Source: Acidimicrobiia bacterium (lineage in GTDB: Bacteria > Actinomycetota > Acidimicrobiia > IMCC26256 > JAGNEX01). Taken from it: 36,731 nucleotides of DNA. The notes beneath the pieces were generated by a model. That model saw only the letters and a list, made by a program, of their open reading frames with translations. It did no database searches and was not told the DNA's origin. The stretch covers positions 1 through 36,731 of the forward strand of contig JAGNEX010000022.1 of the NCBI GenBank assembly GCA_018003035.1. The letters run 5' to 3'. The translations under genes were made by a program, and so were the position numbers. Shown here one piece after another: positions 16,569 to 23,409 of the stretch (positions are counted from its first letter, which is position 1; each line of letters starts with the position of its first letter).

Positions 16569-16601
16569 ATGCGGGGGTGCCCGCAGTGGGCACCCCCGCA
16601 T
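16569..16601 (-). terminator. Rho-independent terminator, perfect 14-bp stem
   Basis: Arms 16569-16582 and 16588-16601 are perfectly complementary around a GCAGT loop. On the minus strand the stem is followed by TTTCTTTG, which suits termination of the peroxiredoxin gene. On the plus strand there is no T-tract, though it may still stop the GDPD transcript. Confidence 0.9.
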
Positions 16602-16625
16602 CTGTCCAACAACACGCCTGGGGTG

Positions 16626-17261
16626 TTAGCCAACCCGGTTGGGCTGAGGCGTCACACGCAGGTAGGGCTTGATGGTCTCAAAACCCGCGGGGAAGCGCTC
16701 CTTGGCGTCCTCGTCGGACACGGCGGGCGCAATGATGACGTCTTCGCCGTCGGTCCAGTTGACCGGCGTCGCAACGCTGTAGTCGGCGGTCAACTGCAGC
16801 GAGTCGATGACGCGCAAGATCTCTTGGAAGTTGCGGCCGGTCGACGCGGGATACGTGATGATCAGCTTGACTGCTTTGTCGGGACCGATGATGAAGACCG
16901 AACGGACGGTCAAGGTGTTGTTGTGGTTCGGGTGAACCATGTCGTACAGCTCGGCGACCTCGGTGCCGTCGATCAGCGGGAAGTTGAGTGCGGTTCCCTG
17001 AGTCTCTTCAATGTCGCTCTTCCACGCGTTGTGGTCTTCGACGGAGTCGACGCTGAGACCGACAACCTTGACGTTGCGCTTGTCCCATTCGGGCTTGAGT
17101 CGTGCGACCTCGCCGAGTTCGGTCGTGCAGACCGGCGTGAAATCTTTCGGGTGAGAGAAGAGGACGCCCCAGCTGTCACCGAGGTAGTCGTGGAACGAGA
17201 TCGAGCCTTCGGTGCTGTCGGCGGTGAAGTCAGGTGCTGTGTCACCAAGTCGAATAGTCAT
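16626..17261 (-). CDS. 1-Cys peroxiredoxin (Prx6 / AhpC-TSA family)
   Basis: Thiol peroxidase of 211 residues reducing H2O2 and organic hydroperoxides. FTPVCTTE contains the peroxidatic Cys45, with Thr42 completing the pocket. There is no other cysteine in the protein, so this is a true 1-Cys enzyme needing an external reductant. The C-terminal extension (DYSVATPVNWTDGEDVIIAP onward) is the Prx6-type dimerisation region. The ATG at 17261 has GGAG about seven bases upstream; a start at 17291 (MTARETRRHH) is less likely. A palindrome AGCGGT-GA-ACCGCT (17309-17322) lies about 50 bp upstream and could be an operator. Confidence 0.95.
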   Translation of the reverse strand: MTIRLGDTAPDFTADSTEGSISFHDYLGDSWGVLFSHPKDFTPVCTTELGEVARLKPEWDKRNVKVVGLSVDSVEDHNAWKSDIEETQGTALNFPLIDGTEVAELYDMVHPNHNNTLTVRSVFIIGPDKAVKLIITYPASTGRNFQEILRVIDSLQLTADYSVATPVNWTDGEDVIIAPAVSDEDAKERFPAGFETIKPYLRVTPQPNRVG

Positions 17262-17308
17262 GTGGTGTCTCCGTGTTTCCCTCGCCGTCATGTCGCCGCG
17301 GGCGTTCC

Positions 17309-17322
17309 AGCGGTGAACCGCT
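17309..17322. promoter_or_regulatory. Short palindrome upstream of the peroxiredoxin
   Basis: AGCGGT-GA-ACCGCT, a perfect 6-bp dyad with a 2-bp centre, 48-61 bp upstream of the ATG. It could be an operator; no family match is claimed. Confidence 0.35.
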
Positions 17323-17382
17323 TTGTCCCCTAACCAGCCTTGTGAGGCGGGCCTGGCGGCAACCTTGACGAGGTGATGCAAA

Positions 17383-17419
17383 ATGGCCGTGCCGCCCCTG
17401 GTAGAGACGGCACGGCCAT
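17383..17419 (-). terminator. Terminator hairpin, perfect 12-bp stem, after the Rpf-like gene
   Basis: Arms 17383-17394 and 17408-17419 pair perfectly around a 13-base loop. On the minus strand TTT follows. It lies between the Rpf-like stop and the peroxiredoxin start, so it separates the two transcripts. Confidence 0.8.
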
Positions 17420-17448
17420 GGTAGTCGCTCGGCGGGCGAAATCCGACC

Positions 17449-17491
17449 AAAAAGGTAGGGTTTTGATTCGGGGTGCTTACCCCCGCCTACC
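17449..17491 (-). terminator. Imperfect hairpin with T-tract just after the Rpf-like gene
   Basis: Outer arms GGTAGG/CCTACC (17454-17459, 17486-17491) and inner arms CGGGG/CCCCG (17469-17473, 17481-17485), with a nine-base bulge on one side. On the minus strand five T residues follow at once. Probably the first of two terminators in series. Confidence 0.6.
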
Positions 17492-17536
17492 TATTGGGCC
17501 GAGTGAAGTTGGGACACCTCGAGACCGGGTGTTGGG

Positions 17537-18502
17537 TTAGCAGCGCTTGTTCGGAGTCGGCCACGGCTGGAGGCCGCGCTCGCTGATCAAGGCAGCGGCG
17601 ATCTGGTCTTGGACGCCCGGAGGCGCTGCTGCTGGATCGACTCCGACGTACGCCGGGTTGTGACGCGAAGCGACCGAGTTCCAGGTCGTCCGGTCGAACT
17701 GATACGCGCCGCGGTACTTGCCCGAGCTGTTCACCGCTGCGTAGTTGCCGCCCGATTCAATCGAGCGGATACAGGCGAGTGTGCCTCCGGCTCCACCGGC
17801 TGGAACGGCTGCCGCTGGCTGGGTTGCTGGCGGCTGAGTCGCTGGTGGCTGGGTGGCTCGTGGCTGGGTAGTCGGCGCTTGGGTCACAGGCGGCCGTGTG
17901 GTGGCCGGCGCGGAGGTGGTCGGCGGGTTCGTGGTTGTTGTCGACGTGGTCGTCGTCGACGTCGTTGTCGTTGTCGCCCGCCACGTTGTGTTGGTTGTCT
18001 CTGGCGCGGTCGTCGTCGTGACAAGCGGCTCATCGGCGGTCACGGAGTTGATGGCCTGGTACCGGAGACGGCGAACCTCGGCGTCATCGGCGGCGCGCCG
18101 CTCTTGGGTCACGCGTGCAGCTCGTGCGTTGCTGTCTGTTCGGACCGATTCGGCGTTTGCGGTACCGCTTGCCGACCGAGTTCGCTCTGAACCCCGGTCA
18201 GCCCGGGCCGCGGAGTCAAACCGGCTGGTCTGTCCGTCGACTTCGGCCGCGACGGAATCGTCAGATGCGATCGCGACTTCTTGGCGGGCTGACGGCGCAC
18301 CGCTGGAAACCCGGGCGCCGTTCATGAGCCGGTCAAGGACCGTGTCTTGTCCGCCGAAGAACGACGGCTGGGCGGGAGCCTCGCGAATGATGTCGAGAGT
18401 GTCTCCGGTGTCGGGCACTGCAATGACCGGTGAAGGTACAACTGCGTTTGCGGTGCCGATCAGGGCCAAAGCGGCAGGAACAAGGATCTTAAAAGTGGGC
18501 AT
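17537..18502 (-). CDS. Secreted Rpf/transglycosylase-like cell-wall hydrolase with Thr/Pro stalk
   Basis: A 321-residue exported protein. MPTFKILVPAALALIGTANA is a signal peptide. Residues of about 25-165 are polar and charged, without a recognised fold. A Thr/Pro-rich stalk (TTTTTSTTTT, then ATQPPATQP repeats) covers about 165-235. The last 83 residues are a transglycosylase-like (Rpf-type lysozyme fold) domain: ACIRSIESGGNYAAVNSSG carries the catalytic Glu in IESGGNY, followed by YRGAYQFDRTTW. Rpf proteins cleave peptidoglycan and promote regrowth of dormant actinobacteria. Two cysteines (LACIRS and the final residue) probably form a disulfide. The ATG at 18502 has AGGAGG nine bases upstream; the frame extends to 18541 without support. 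Confidence 0.92.
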   Translation of the reverse strand: MPTFKILVPAALALIGTANAVVPSPVIAVPDTGDTLDIIREAPAQPSFFGGQDTVLDRLMNGARVSSGAPSARQEVAIASDDSVAAEVDGQTSRFDSAARADRGSERTRSASGTANAESVRTDSNARAARVTQERRAADDAEVRRLRYQAINSVTADEPLVTTTTAPETTNTTWRATTTTTSTTTTSTTTTNPPTTSAPATTRPPVTQAPTTQPRATQPPATQPPATQPAAAVPAGGAGGTLACIRSIESGGNYAAVNSSGKYRGAYQFDRTTWNSVASRHNPAYVGVDPAAAPPGVQDQIAAALISERGLQPWPTPNKRC

Positions 18503-19169
18503 TTCGAAACCTCCTAAGAGGCGGTCGAGAGCGGGCTCCACAAGGATCAGAACCTGGGAACCAAAGCGGGTCGGTCAAGACCGACCGCAGGCCGGAGGGA
18601 TTCGTCGGCAGCAACCGTGACGGTTGAAGACTCAGCCGAGAAGGACGACATTGCGTCCGGTTTCACACCTTGCCGTTCGTGCGGCGGGGGTGTGACGACC
18701 CCACTCTCGGTTGTGGCTGCGCTCCTCCTGGGATGCGCGTAGCCGGTGTCGGACTGTCCACCTGGCGGGTGAAAGCAGCTGATCCCCTTCAAATCACGGC
18801 CGGGTTTGGCCGCCGACTGCTGCCTGCAGTGAGCAGGTTGCGAACTTCAAGCTATTGGCTGTGGGTGATGGATTCAACGCGTGGGCATCTGTATTGAAGA
18901 TGTAAACGATCCATCGGACTTCAACGAAAAGTTGATCCGGTGGCTATTTTGCAGCTTTTCCGCCCGGCTTTCGCGCTCTGCGCGTTGGAGAAATCGTTCA
19001 GAAGTCTTTGGAAACCGTGGTGTTTCGCTCACCTGGTGGGTACTCTGCTGCCGGGCGGGAATCGGGGACGGCAGGGTCGGCATTTTGGGTCGATGTTCCA
19101 TCTCGCGTTCTGCCCACGTTGGTTAATCGTTCGTTAAACAGCCCTATCGCATGGACATTGGGGAGACCG
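18503..19169. other. 667-bp gene-free divergent region with several inverted repeats
   Basis: Lies between the divergent Rpf-like and phoD starts. No convincing gene is seen on either strand. Inverted repeats are GGTCGGTC-AA-GACCGACC (18569-18586), CAACCGT-G-ACGGTTG (18612-18626), a nested pair GATGGAT/ATCCATC (18867-18873, 18909-18915) with CATCT/AGATG inside (18886-18890, 18898-18902), and TCAAC-GAAAA-GTTGA (18921-18935). The stretch from about 18840 to 19010 is more AT-rich than its surroundings. It may hold a long 5' leader of the Rpf-like gene or a small RNA; I found no match to the conserved bases of the ydaO (c-di-AMP) riboswitch often found before rpf genes. Confidence 0.6.
19118..19139 (+). 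promoter_or_regulatory. Candidate PHO box upstream of phoD
   Basis: Two adjacent 11-base direct repeats, GTTGGTTAATC and GTTCGTTAAAC, identical at 9 of 11 positions and 31 bp before the GTG. Eleven-base periodicity is the hallmark of PhoP/PhoB boxes, and the TTAATC-N5-TTAAAC core also resembles the Bacillus PhoP pattern. Placement before a phosphatase gene supports phosphate-starvation control (inference). Confidence 0.5.
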
Positions 19170-20756
19170 GTGGGACAAACAGGCGAGTCAGAACTTCATC
19201 CGATAATCACTCGGCGTAAGGTCCTTGGGGGAATGGCCGCAGGTGGGGCCGCTGCAGCCCTCGGGGGTGTGCTCAAGCCGGTGCGGCAGGCCGGGGCAAA
19301 TTCGGCTGGCGGCCTCTATCCCCAGGGCGTCGTGTCTGGCGATCCTCGGAGCGATGGGTTCAACATCTGGACTCGGGTTCGCCCCAACAGTTTCTCAGAC
19401 ACCTTCCCGATCGACTGGCACATCGCCACCGATCCCGACTTCGGCAACGTCGTCCAAAGCGGCACCGTCCAGGCGTCGGAGGCCTACGACCACACCGCCA
19501 AGATCGCGGTGGCGGGCCTCAATCCATATACGAGGTATTGGTACCGCTTCACGTCCAAGGGGCAGACGAGTCCCGTAGGTCGTGCTCGGACGGCGCCGGC
19601 GGCCGGTGCGCCCGTCGAGAAGCTCAAGATCGGCGTCTGCTCGTGCGCCAACTACACGAGCGGCTACTACAACGCCTACCGCGCCATGGCGAACGAAGAC
19701 CTTGACTACTTCGTGCACCTCGGCGACTACATCTATGAGTACAACGACTACGGCGACGCCGTCCGGAGCGACCCGGTCGCCTATCCAAAGGTCATCGAGC
19801 AGTACCGCGAGAAGTACAAGCTGTATCGGTCCGACCCAGACCTGCAAGCTCTGCACGCGTCCACACCCATGGTCGCCGTCTGGGATGACCACGAGGTCGA
19901 GGACAACTACAACATCGGCGAGATCGGCTTTCAGGCAGCTCACGCGTACCGCGCCTGGTTCGACTATCAGCCGACGTTCGGACCTCCGCATGACCCGTCC
20001 CGGATCTTCCGCACCATTAACTGGGGCAACCTCGCCGACACTTTCATGACGGACCACCGCCAATACCGGGACCGGGAACTGCCAGCCGGAAACAGCGCCA
20101 CCGGTTCGGCGACCTTGACCCACGCAGATGGGCGCACGTTGCTCGGCGGAACTCAGCGGCAGTGGCTGATGTCCGGCCTAAGCAGTTCGACCGCCGCATG
20201 GAAGATCATCGGCAATCCCTTGATGATGCTGCCCTGGCGGATCCTGGACTTCGACAACTACTGGACCCGTCGGCCCGGTCGTTGGGAAGGCATCAACTCT
20301 GGCGTGTTCCTCAACGGCGACCAGTGGGACGGCTATCAGTGGGAGCGTCGCACGGTTCTGTCGCACATCGAACAGCAGAACATCAAGAACGTCGTCGTGG
20401 TCACCGGAGACCTGCACGTGTTCCTCGCCGGCACACTGTCGTCCGATTTCGATCGACCAAACGCCAAAAGTGTTGCGGTCGAGGTGGTCGCAGGATCGAT
20501 CACGTCGCCCGGCTTTGACCAGTACCTCAAGGATCCGGTCTCGCTTGTCAACGACGTGATGGGTGGGATCTTCCCGGGAATGCAGTTCGCCGACGTCTTC
20601 CAACACGGCTACGCCGTCCTGAAGATCACCAGGGACGAGATCATCATCGAGCTCAAGGCCGTGCCGATTAAAACTCCTAACACCCCAGAGCCGACGGTCA
20701 TCGCTCGTTTCCGAGTCCCAAGCGGGCAAAGCGTCCTCAACAGGATCGGCCCGTAA
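19170..20756 (+). CDS. phoD: Tat-exported alkaline phosphatase / phosphodiesterase PhoD
   Basis: A 528-residue metallophosphatase that releases phosphate from phosphomono- and diesters outside the cell. TRRKVLGG (Arg15-Arg16) followed by GMAAGGAAAALGGVL is a twin-arginine signal. The N-terminal PhoD domain (GLYPQGVVSGDPRSDGFNIW) precedes the phosphodiesterase core, with metal-binding motifs GVCSCANY, HLGDYIYEY, WDDHEVEDNY and TGDLHVFLAG. These suit the Fe/Ca-dependent PhoD active site. The frame is open from 19008, but the GTG at 19170 has GGGGAG five bases upstream and puts the Tat motif near the N terminus. The candidate PHO box lies directly upstream. Confidence 0.93.
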   Translation: MGQTGESELHPIITRRKVLGGMAAGGAAAALGGVLKPVRQAGANSAGGLYPQGVVSGDPRSDGFNIWTRVRPNSFSDTFPIDWHIATDPDFGNVVQSGTVQASEAYDHTAKIAVAGLNPYTRYWYRFTSKGQTSPVGRARTAPAAGAPVEKLKIGVCSCANYTSGYYNAYRAMANEDLDYFVHLGDYIYEYNDYGDAVRSDPVAYPKVIEQYREKYKLYRSDPDLQALHASTPMVAVWDDHEVEDNYNIGEIGFQAAHAYRAWFDYQPTFGPPHDPSRIFRTINWGNLADTFMTDHRQYRDRELPAGNSATGSATLTHADGRTLLGGTQRQWLMSGLSSSTAAWKIIGNPLMMLPWRILDFDNYWTRRPGRWEGINSGVFLNGDQWDGYQWERRTVLSHIEQQNIKNVVVVTGDLHVFLAGTLSSDFDRPNAKSVAVEVVAGSITSPGFDQYLKDPVSLVNDVMGGIFPGMQFADVFQHGYAVLKITRDEIIIELKAVPIKTPNTPEPTVIARFRVPSGQSVLNRIGP

Positions 20757-20859
20757 CCGGCAAAGACTGCCGTGTGAAGTCCCCAAAACCGAGCTGGCCA
20801 GAACTCTAGGTGCGCTTCTTTTGTGATGCGTGGCTGAACTAAGTTGCCGTTTCTGGGGA

Positions 20860-20873
20860 GAGAACCTGTTCTA
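20860..20873. promoter_or_regulatory. KstR-like palindrome upstream of the aldehyde dehydrogenase
   Basis: GAGAACCTGTTCTA contains AGAAC-CT-GTTCT and fits TnnAACnnGTTnnA, the operator of the TetR regulator KstR, at all but the first base. It is 48-61 bp upstream of the ATG, a normal operator position. Whether this organism has a KstR orthologue cannot be seen here. Confidence 0.4.
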
Positions 20874-20920
20874 AAACGATCTGCGCGCTTAGTTGACGCG
20901 CCGAGAAGGGTTACCGCCAA

Positions 20921-22351
20921 ATGACGCAAACGCTGTCATCGAACAAGCAGACGACCGAAGAGGTGGTGGCCCAGGTGCCAGCCCTGGTCAAGATGCTCAA
21001 AGCCACCTTCCGGTCGGGTAAGACCCGGCCGCTGTCGTGGCGCCTCGAACAACTCCGCGGCCTTCAGGCCATGATCCGTGAAAACTCAGATGAGTGGGCC
21101 GAGGTGCTGCATGCCGATCTCGGCAAGTCGTCGCTCGAAGCAGCTCTTACCGAAACGCAGTTCCTGCTCGCCGAACTCGATTTGACGGTGAAGAACCTTG
21201 AGAAGTGGGCCAAGCCCCGCAAGGTGACGACCCCGATGACGCTTCAGCCAAGCAAGTCCTACATCCACCAGGACCCGCTGGGCACGGTCTTGATCATCGC
21301 CCCGTGGAACTACCCGCTGCAGCTGTCGGTCGGCCCGGTCATCGGTGCGATCGCCGCTGGCAACACGGTGGTGCTCAAACCGTCCGAACTGGCGCCGGCA
21401 ACCTCGGCAGCCATGGCACGGTTGATTCCCCAATATGTCGACCCCGAAGCCGTCGTCGTCGTAGAAGGCGCTGTCGAAGAGACCACCGCCCTGTTGGAGC
21501 ACCAGTGGGACCACATTCTCTACACCGGTAACGGCGTGGTCGCTCGCGTGATCGCTGCAGCAGCTGCCAAACACCTGACTCCGACCACTCTGGAGCTCGG
21601 TGGCAAGAGCCCGTGCATCGTCACCTCAGACGCAAACCTTGCCTTGACCGCCCGACGAATCATGTTCGGTCGGATGATGAACGCAGGCCAAACCTGTGTG
21701 GCGCCCGACTACGTCTTGGTGGAACGCGATGTCCACGATGCGTTGGTCGACCAGCTCGCCAAGGTGGTGCGTGACTTCTACGGAGATAACCCGCAGGATT
21801 CAGCAGACATCGCCCGCATCGTCAACGAACGTCACTTCGACCGCCTCGTGGGGCTCCTGCCCGAGTCGGATCCGAAGAACGGCAAGGTGGCTGTCGGTGG
21901 CACCCACGACCGTGCGGCGAGGTTTGTTGCGCCGACCGTGTTGGTCGATGTCGACCCGACCGCCCCGGTGATGCAAGAAGAGATCTTTGGTCCGATCCTG
22001 CCGGTGATCGCCGTCGACTCGATCGATGCCGCCATCGATTTCGTGAACGACCGTGACAAGCCTCTGGCGCTCTACGTGTTTTCTCAGACGTCGGAGCTCG
22101 AAGACAAGGTTCTCGAGCAGACTTCGTCGGGTGGCGCGTGTGTCAACGCGACGGTCTTCCAGGTGAGCAACCCGTTCCTGCCGTTCGGTGGTGTCGGGCA
22201 GTCAGGCCAAGGTGCGTACCACGGGGAGGCGAGTTTCACGACCTTCTCGCATGCCAAGTCGGTGCTCCGCCGAAGCCAGATGCTTGACCCGGGTGTCATG
22301 TACCCACCGTTCACCCCGACAAAGCAGACGATCATCAAGAAGCTGATCTAG
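20921..22351 (+). CDS. NAD(P)-dependent aldehyde dehydrogenase (class 3-like)
   Basis: A 476-residue ALDH oxidising an aldehyde to its acid. Catalytic residues: Asn130 (APWNYPLQL), Lys153 (LKPSE), Glu225 (LELGGKSP) and the nucleophile Cys259 (NAGQTCVAPDYV). The length, the PWNYPLQL motif and the C-terminal FLPFGGVGQSGQGAYHG block place it with the ALDH3 / coniferyl-aldehyde-type enzymes, which act on medium and long aliphatic or aromatic aldehydes. The ATG at 20921 follows GAGAAGGG at about ten bases. It stands alone between phoD and a terminator. The KstR-like site upstream suggests a link to lipid or sterol catabolism. Confidence 0.92.
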   Translation: MTQTLSSNKQTTEEVVAQVPALVKMLKATFRSGKTRPLSWRLEQLRGLQAMIRENSDEWAEVLHADLGKSSLEAALTETQFLLAELDLTVKNLEKWAKPRKVTTPMTLQPSKSYIHQDPLGTVLIIAPWNYPLQLSVGPVIGAIAAGNTVVLKPSELAPATSAAMARLIPQYVDPEAVVVVEGAVEETTALLEHQWDHILYTGNGVVARVIAAAAAKHLTPTTLELGGKSPCIVTSDANLALTARRIMFGRMMNAGQTCVAPDYVLVERDVHDALVDQLAKVVRDFYGDNPQDSADIARIVNERHFDRLVGLLPESDPKNGKVAVGGTHDRAARFVAPTVLVDVDPTAPVMQEEIFGPILPVIAVDSIDAAIDFVNDRDKPLALYVFSQTSELEDKVLEQTSSGGACVNATVFQVSNPFLPFGGVGQSGQGAYHGEASFTTFSHAKSVLRRSQMLDPGVMYPPFTPTKQTIIKKLI

Positions 22352-22369
22352 TCGGCTTTCTGACGTGTG

Positions 22370-22409
22370 AAAAATGCCCCGGCAGCCGCGAGGTTGCCGG
22401 GGCATTTTT
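22370..22409. terminator. Bidirectional Rho-independent terminator, perfect 15-bp stem
   Basis: Arms 22370-22384 and 22395-22409 are perfectly complementary and include AAAAA and TTTTT ends, so either strand gives a GC-rich stem with a U-tract. It ends both the aldehyde dehydrogenase transcript (plus) and the fatty-acid operon (minus), whose last stop is about 165 bp away. Confidence 0.95.
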
Positions 22410-22573
22410 GTTGCTGGGCAGAATCGATTCTTCCGGAGCCAGACCCAGTTGGGGGTCGGCCGCTCCTGAGGTGGAACCGCTGCGGCGGAATCCGCTTTGT
22501 GCGATCGTGCCGAGACGGGATTTCGGGTCCCTCGACAAAATCCCCCTGTGGTGAGGAGTCGCTCAGTTTCGGC

Positions 22574-23338
22574 TCAGATGCCCACCATGTGGACGCCGCC
22601 GTCGGCGGGGATGAGAGCGCCCGTCGTGACGGGGAAGAAGTCGCTGAGAAGGCCGACGACGGTCCGGGCCACGGGCTCGGGGTTGGCGATCTGCCATTCG
22701 ATGGGGGAGCGGTCATTCCAGGCTCCTTCGATATCTTCAAACCCCGGAATGTGCGTCGCAGCCATCGTGCGGATCGGACCCGCCGTGACGCAGTTGACCC
22801 GGACTCCTGAGGGCCCGACCTCGCGGGCCAGGTAGCGCGTCAGCGATTCGAGACTGGCCTTGGCGACGCCCATCCAGTTGTAATGCTTCCAGGCGAACCG
22901 AGCGTCGAAGTCGAGTGCGACGACGGACCCGCCCTCGGTCATCAGGGGCAGGCATCCGGCGACTAGGCGCTTCAGTGAATATGCCGACACCTCGATCGCC
23001 GTGGCGACATCGCTCCACGGCGCGTCGAGCAGCGGGGCTCCGAGGCAACTCGCCGGAGCGAAACCAATGGCATGAACGACCCCGTCGACCCGGTCGGTGT
23101 GCTGGGCGAGTGCCTCGGTGAGCTTGCCTTCACCGTCAGGATCGGTCGCATCGAAGTCCAGTACGGGCGGGCTGGGGTCGAGCCTCTTGGCGAGACGCTC
23201 GGTTAGTCGTGTCGCCTTGCCAAATGAGGTCAGGATCACATTGGCGCCCTGCTCTGTGGCGACTTCGGCGATCGATGTTGCGATCGACGCATTCGTCAGC
23301 ACACCGGTGACGACGATGGTCTTGTCTTGGAGAATCAT
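22574..23338 (-). CDS. fabI: Enoyl-ACP reductase, InhA-like
   Basis: NADH-dependent short-chain reductase of 254 residues that reduces trans-2-enoyl-ACP in the last step of each FAS-II cycle. TGVLTNASIATSIAE is the FabI form of the nucleotide-binding loop. Tyr153 and Lys160 form the Y-x6-K catalytic pair. The block DFDARFAWKHYNWMGVAK and the later LAREVGPSGVRVNCVTAGPI (quoted separately) are closer to mycobacterial InhA than to E. coli FabI. The ATG at 23338 has GAGG about eight bases upstream. It is the final gene of the operon, 71 bp after the carboxyltransferase, so it may have its own ribosome entry but shares the transcript. Confidence 0.95.
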   Translation of the reverse strand: MILQDKTIVVTGVLTNASIATSIAEVATEQGANVILTSFGKATRLTERLAKRLDPSPPVLDFDATDPDGEGKLTEALAQHTDRVDGVVHAIGFAPASCLGAPLLDAPWSDVATAIEVSAYSLKRLVAGCLPLMTEGGSVVALDFDARFAWKHYNWMGVAKASLESLTRYLAREVGPSGVRVNCVTAGPIRTMAATHIPGFEDIEGAWNDRSPIEWQIANPEPVARTVVGLLSDFFPVTTGALIPADGGVHMVGI

Positions 23339-23409
23339 GTGAAGTCCTCAGGTCTGAGTGGACGCGGTGATGGTCGATCGGCGTTGAGCATGCGCGGGAG
23401 CGGCGATCC

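Noticed and set aside
16569..17333. 254-residue plus-strand frame opposite the peroxiredoxin
   Set aside because: It begins inside a terminator stem and mirrors the conserved peroxiredoxin codons; no motif.
18503..18850. ydaO (c-di-AMP) riboswitch before the Rpf-like gene
   Set aside because: Expected from gene type, but the conserved GACAGCTAAC-like and GGGGAACC-like segments are not found on the minus strand.
20861..20872. SOS (LexA) box reading of AGAACCTGTTCT
   Set aside because: Actinobacterial LexA sites need four bases between GAAC and GTTC; here there are two, which fits a KstR-type site better.
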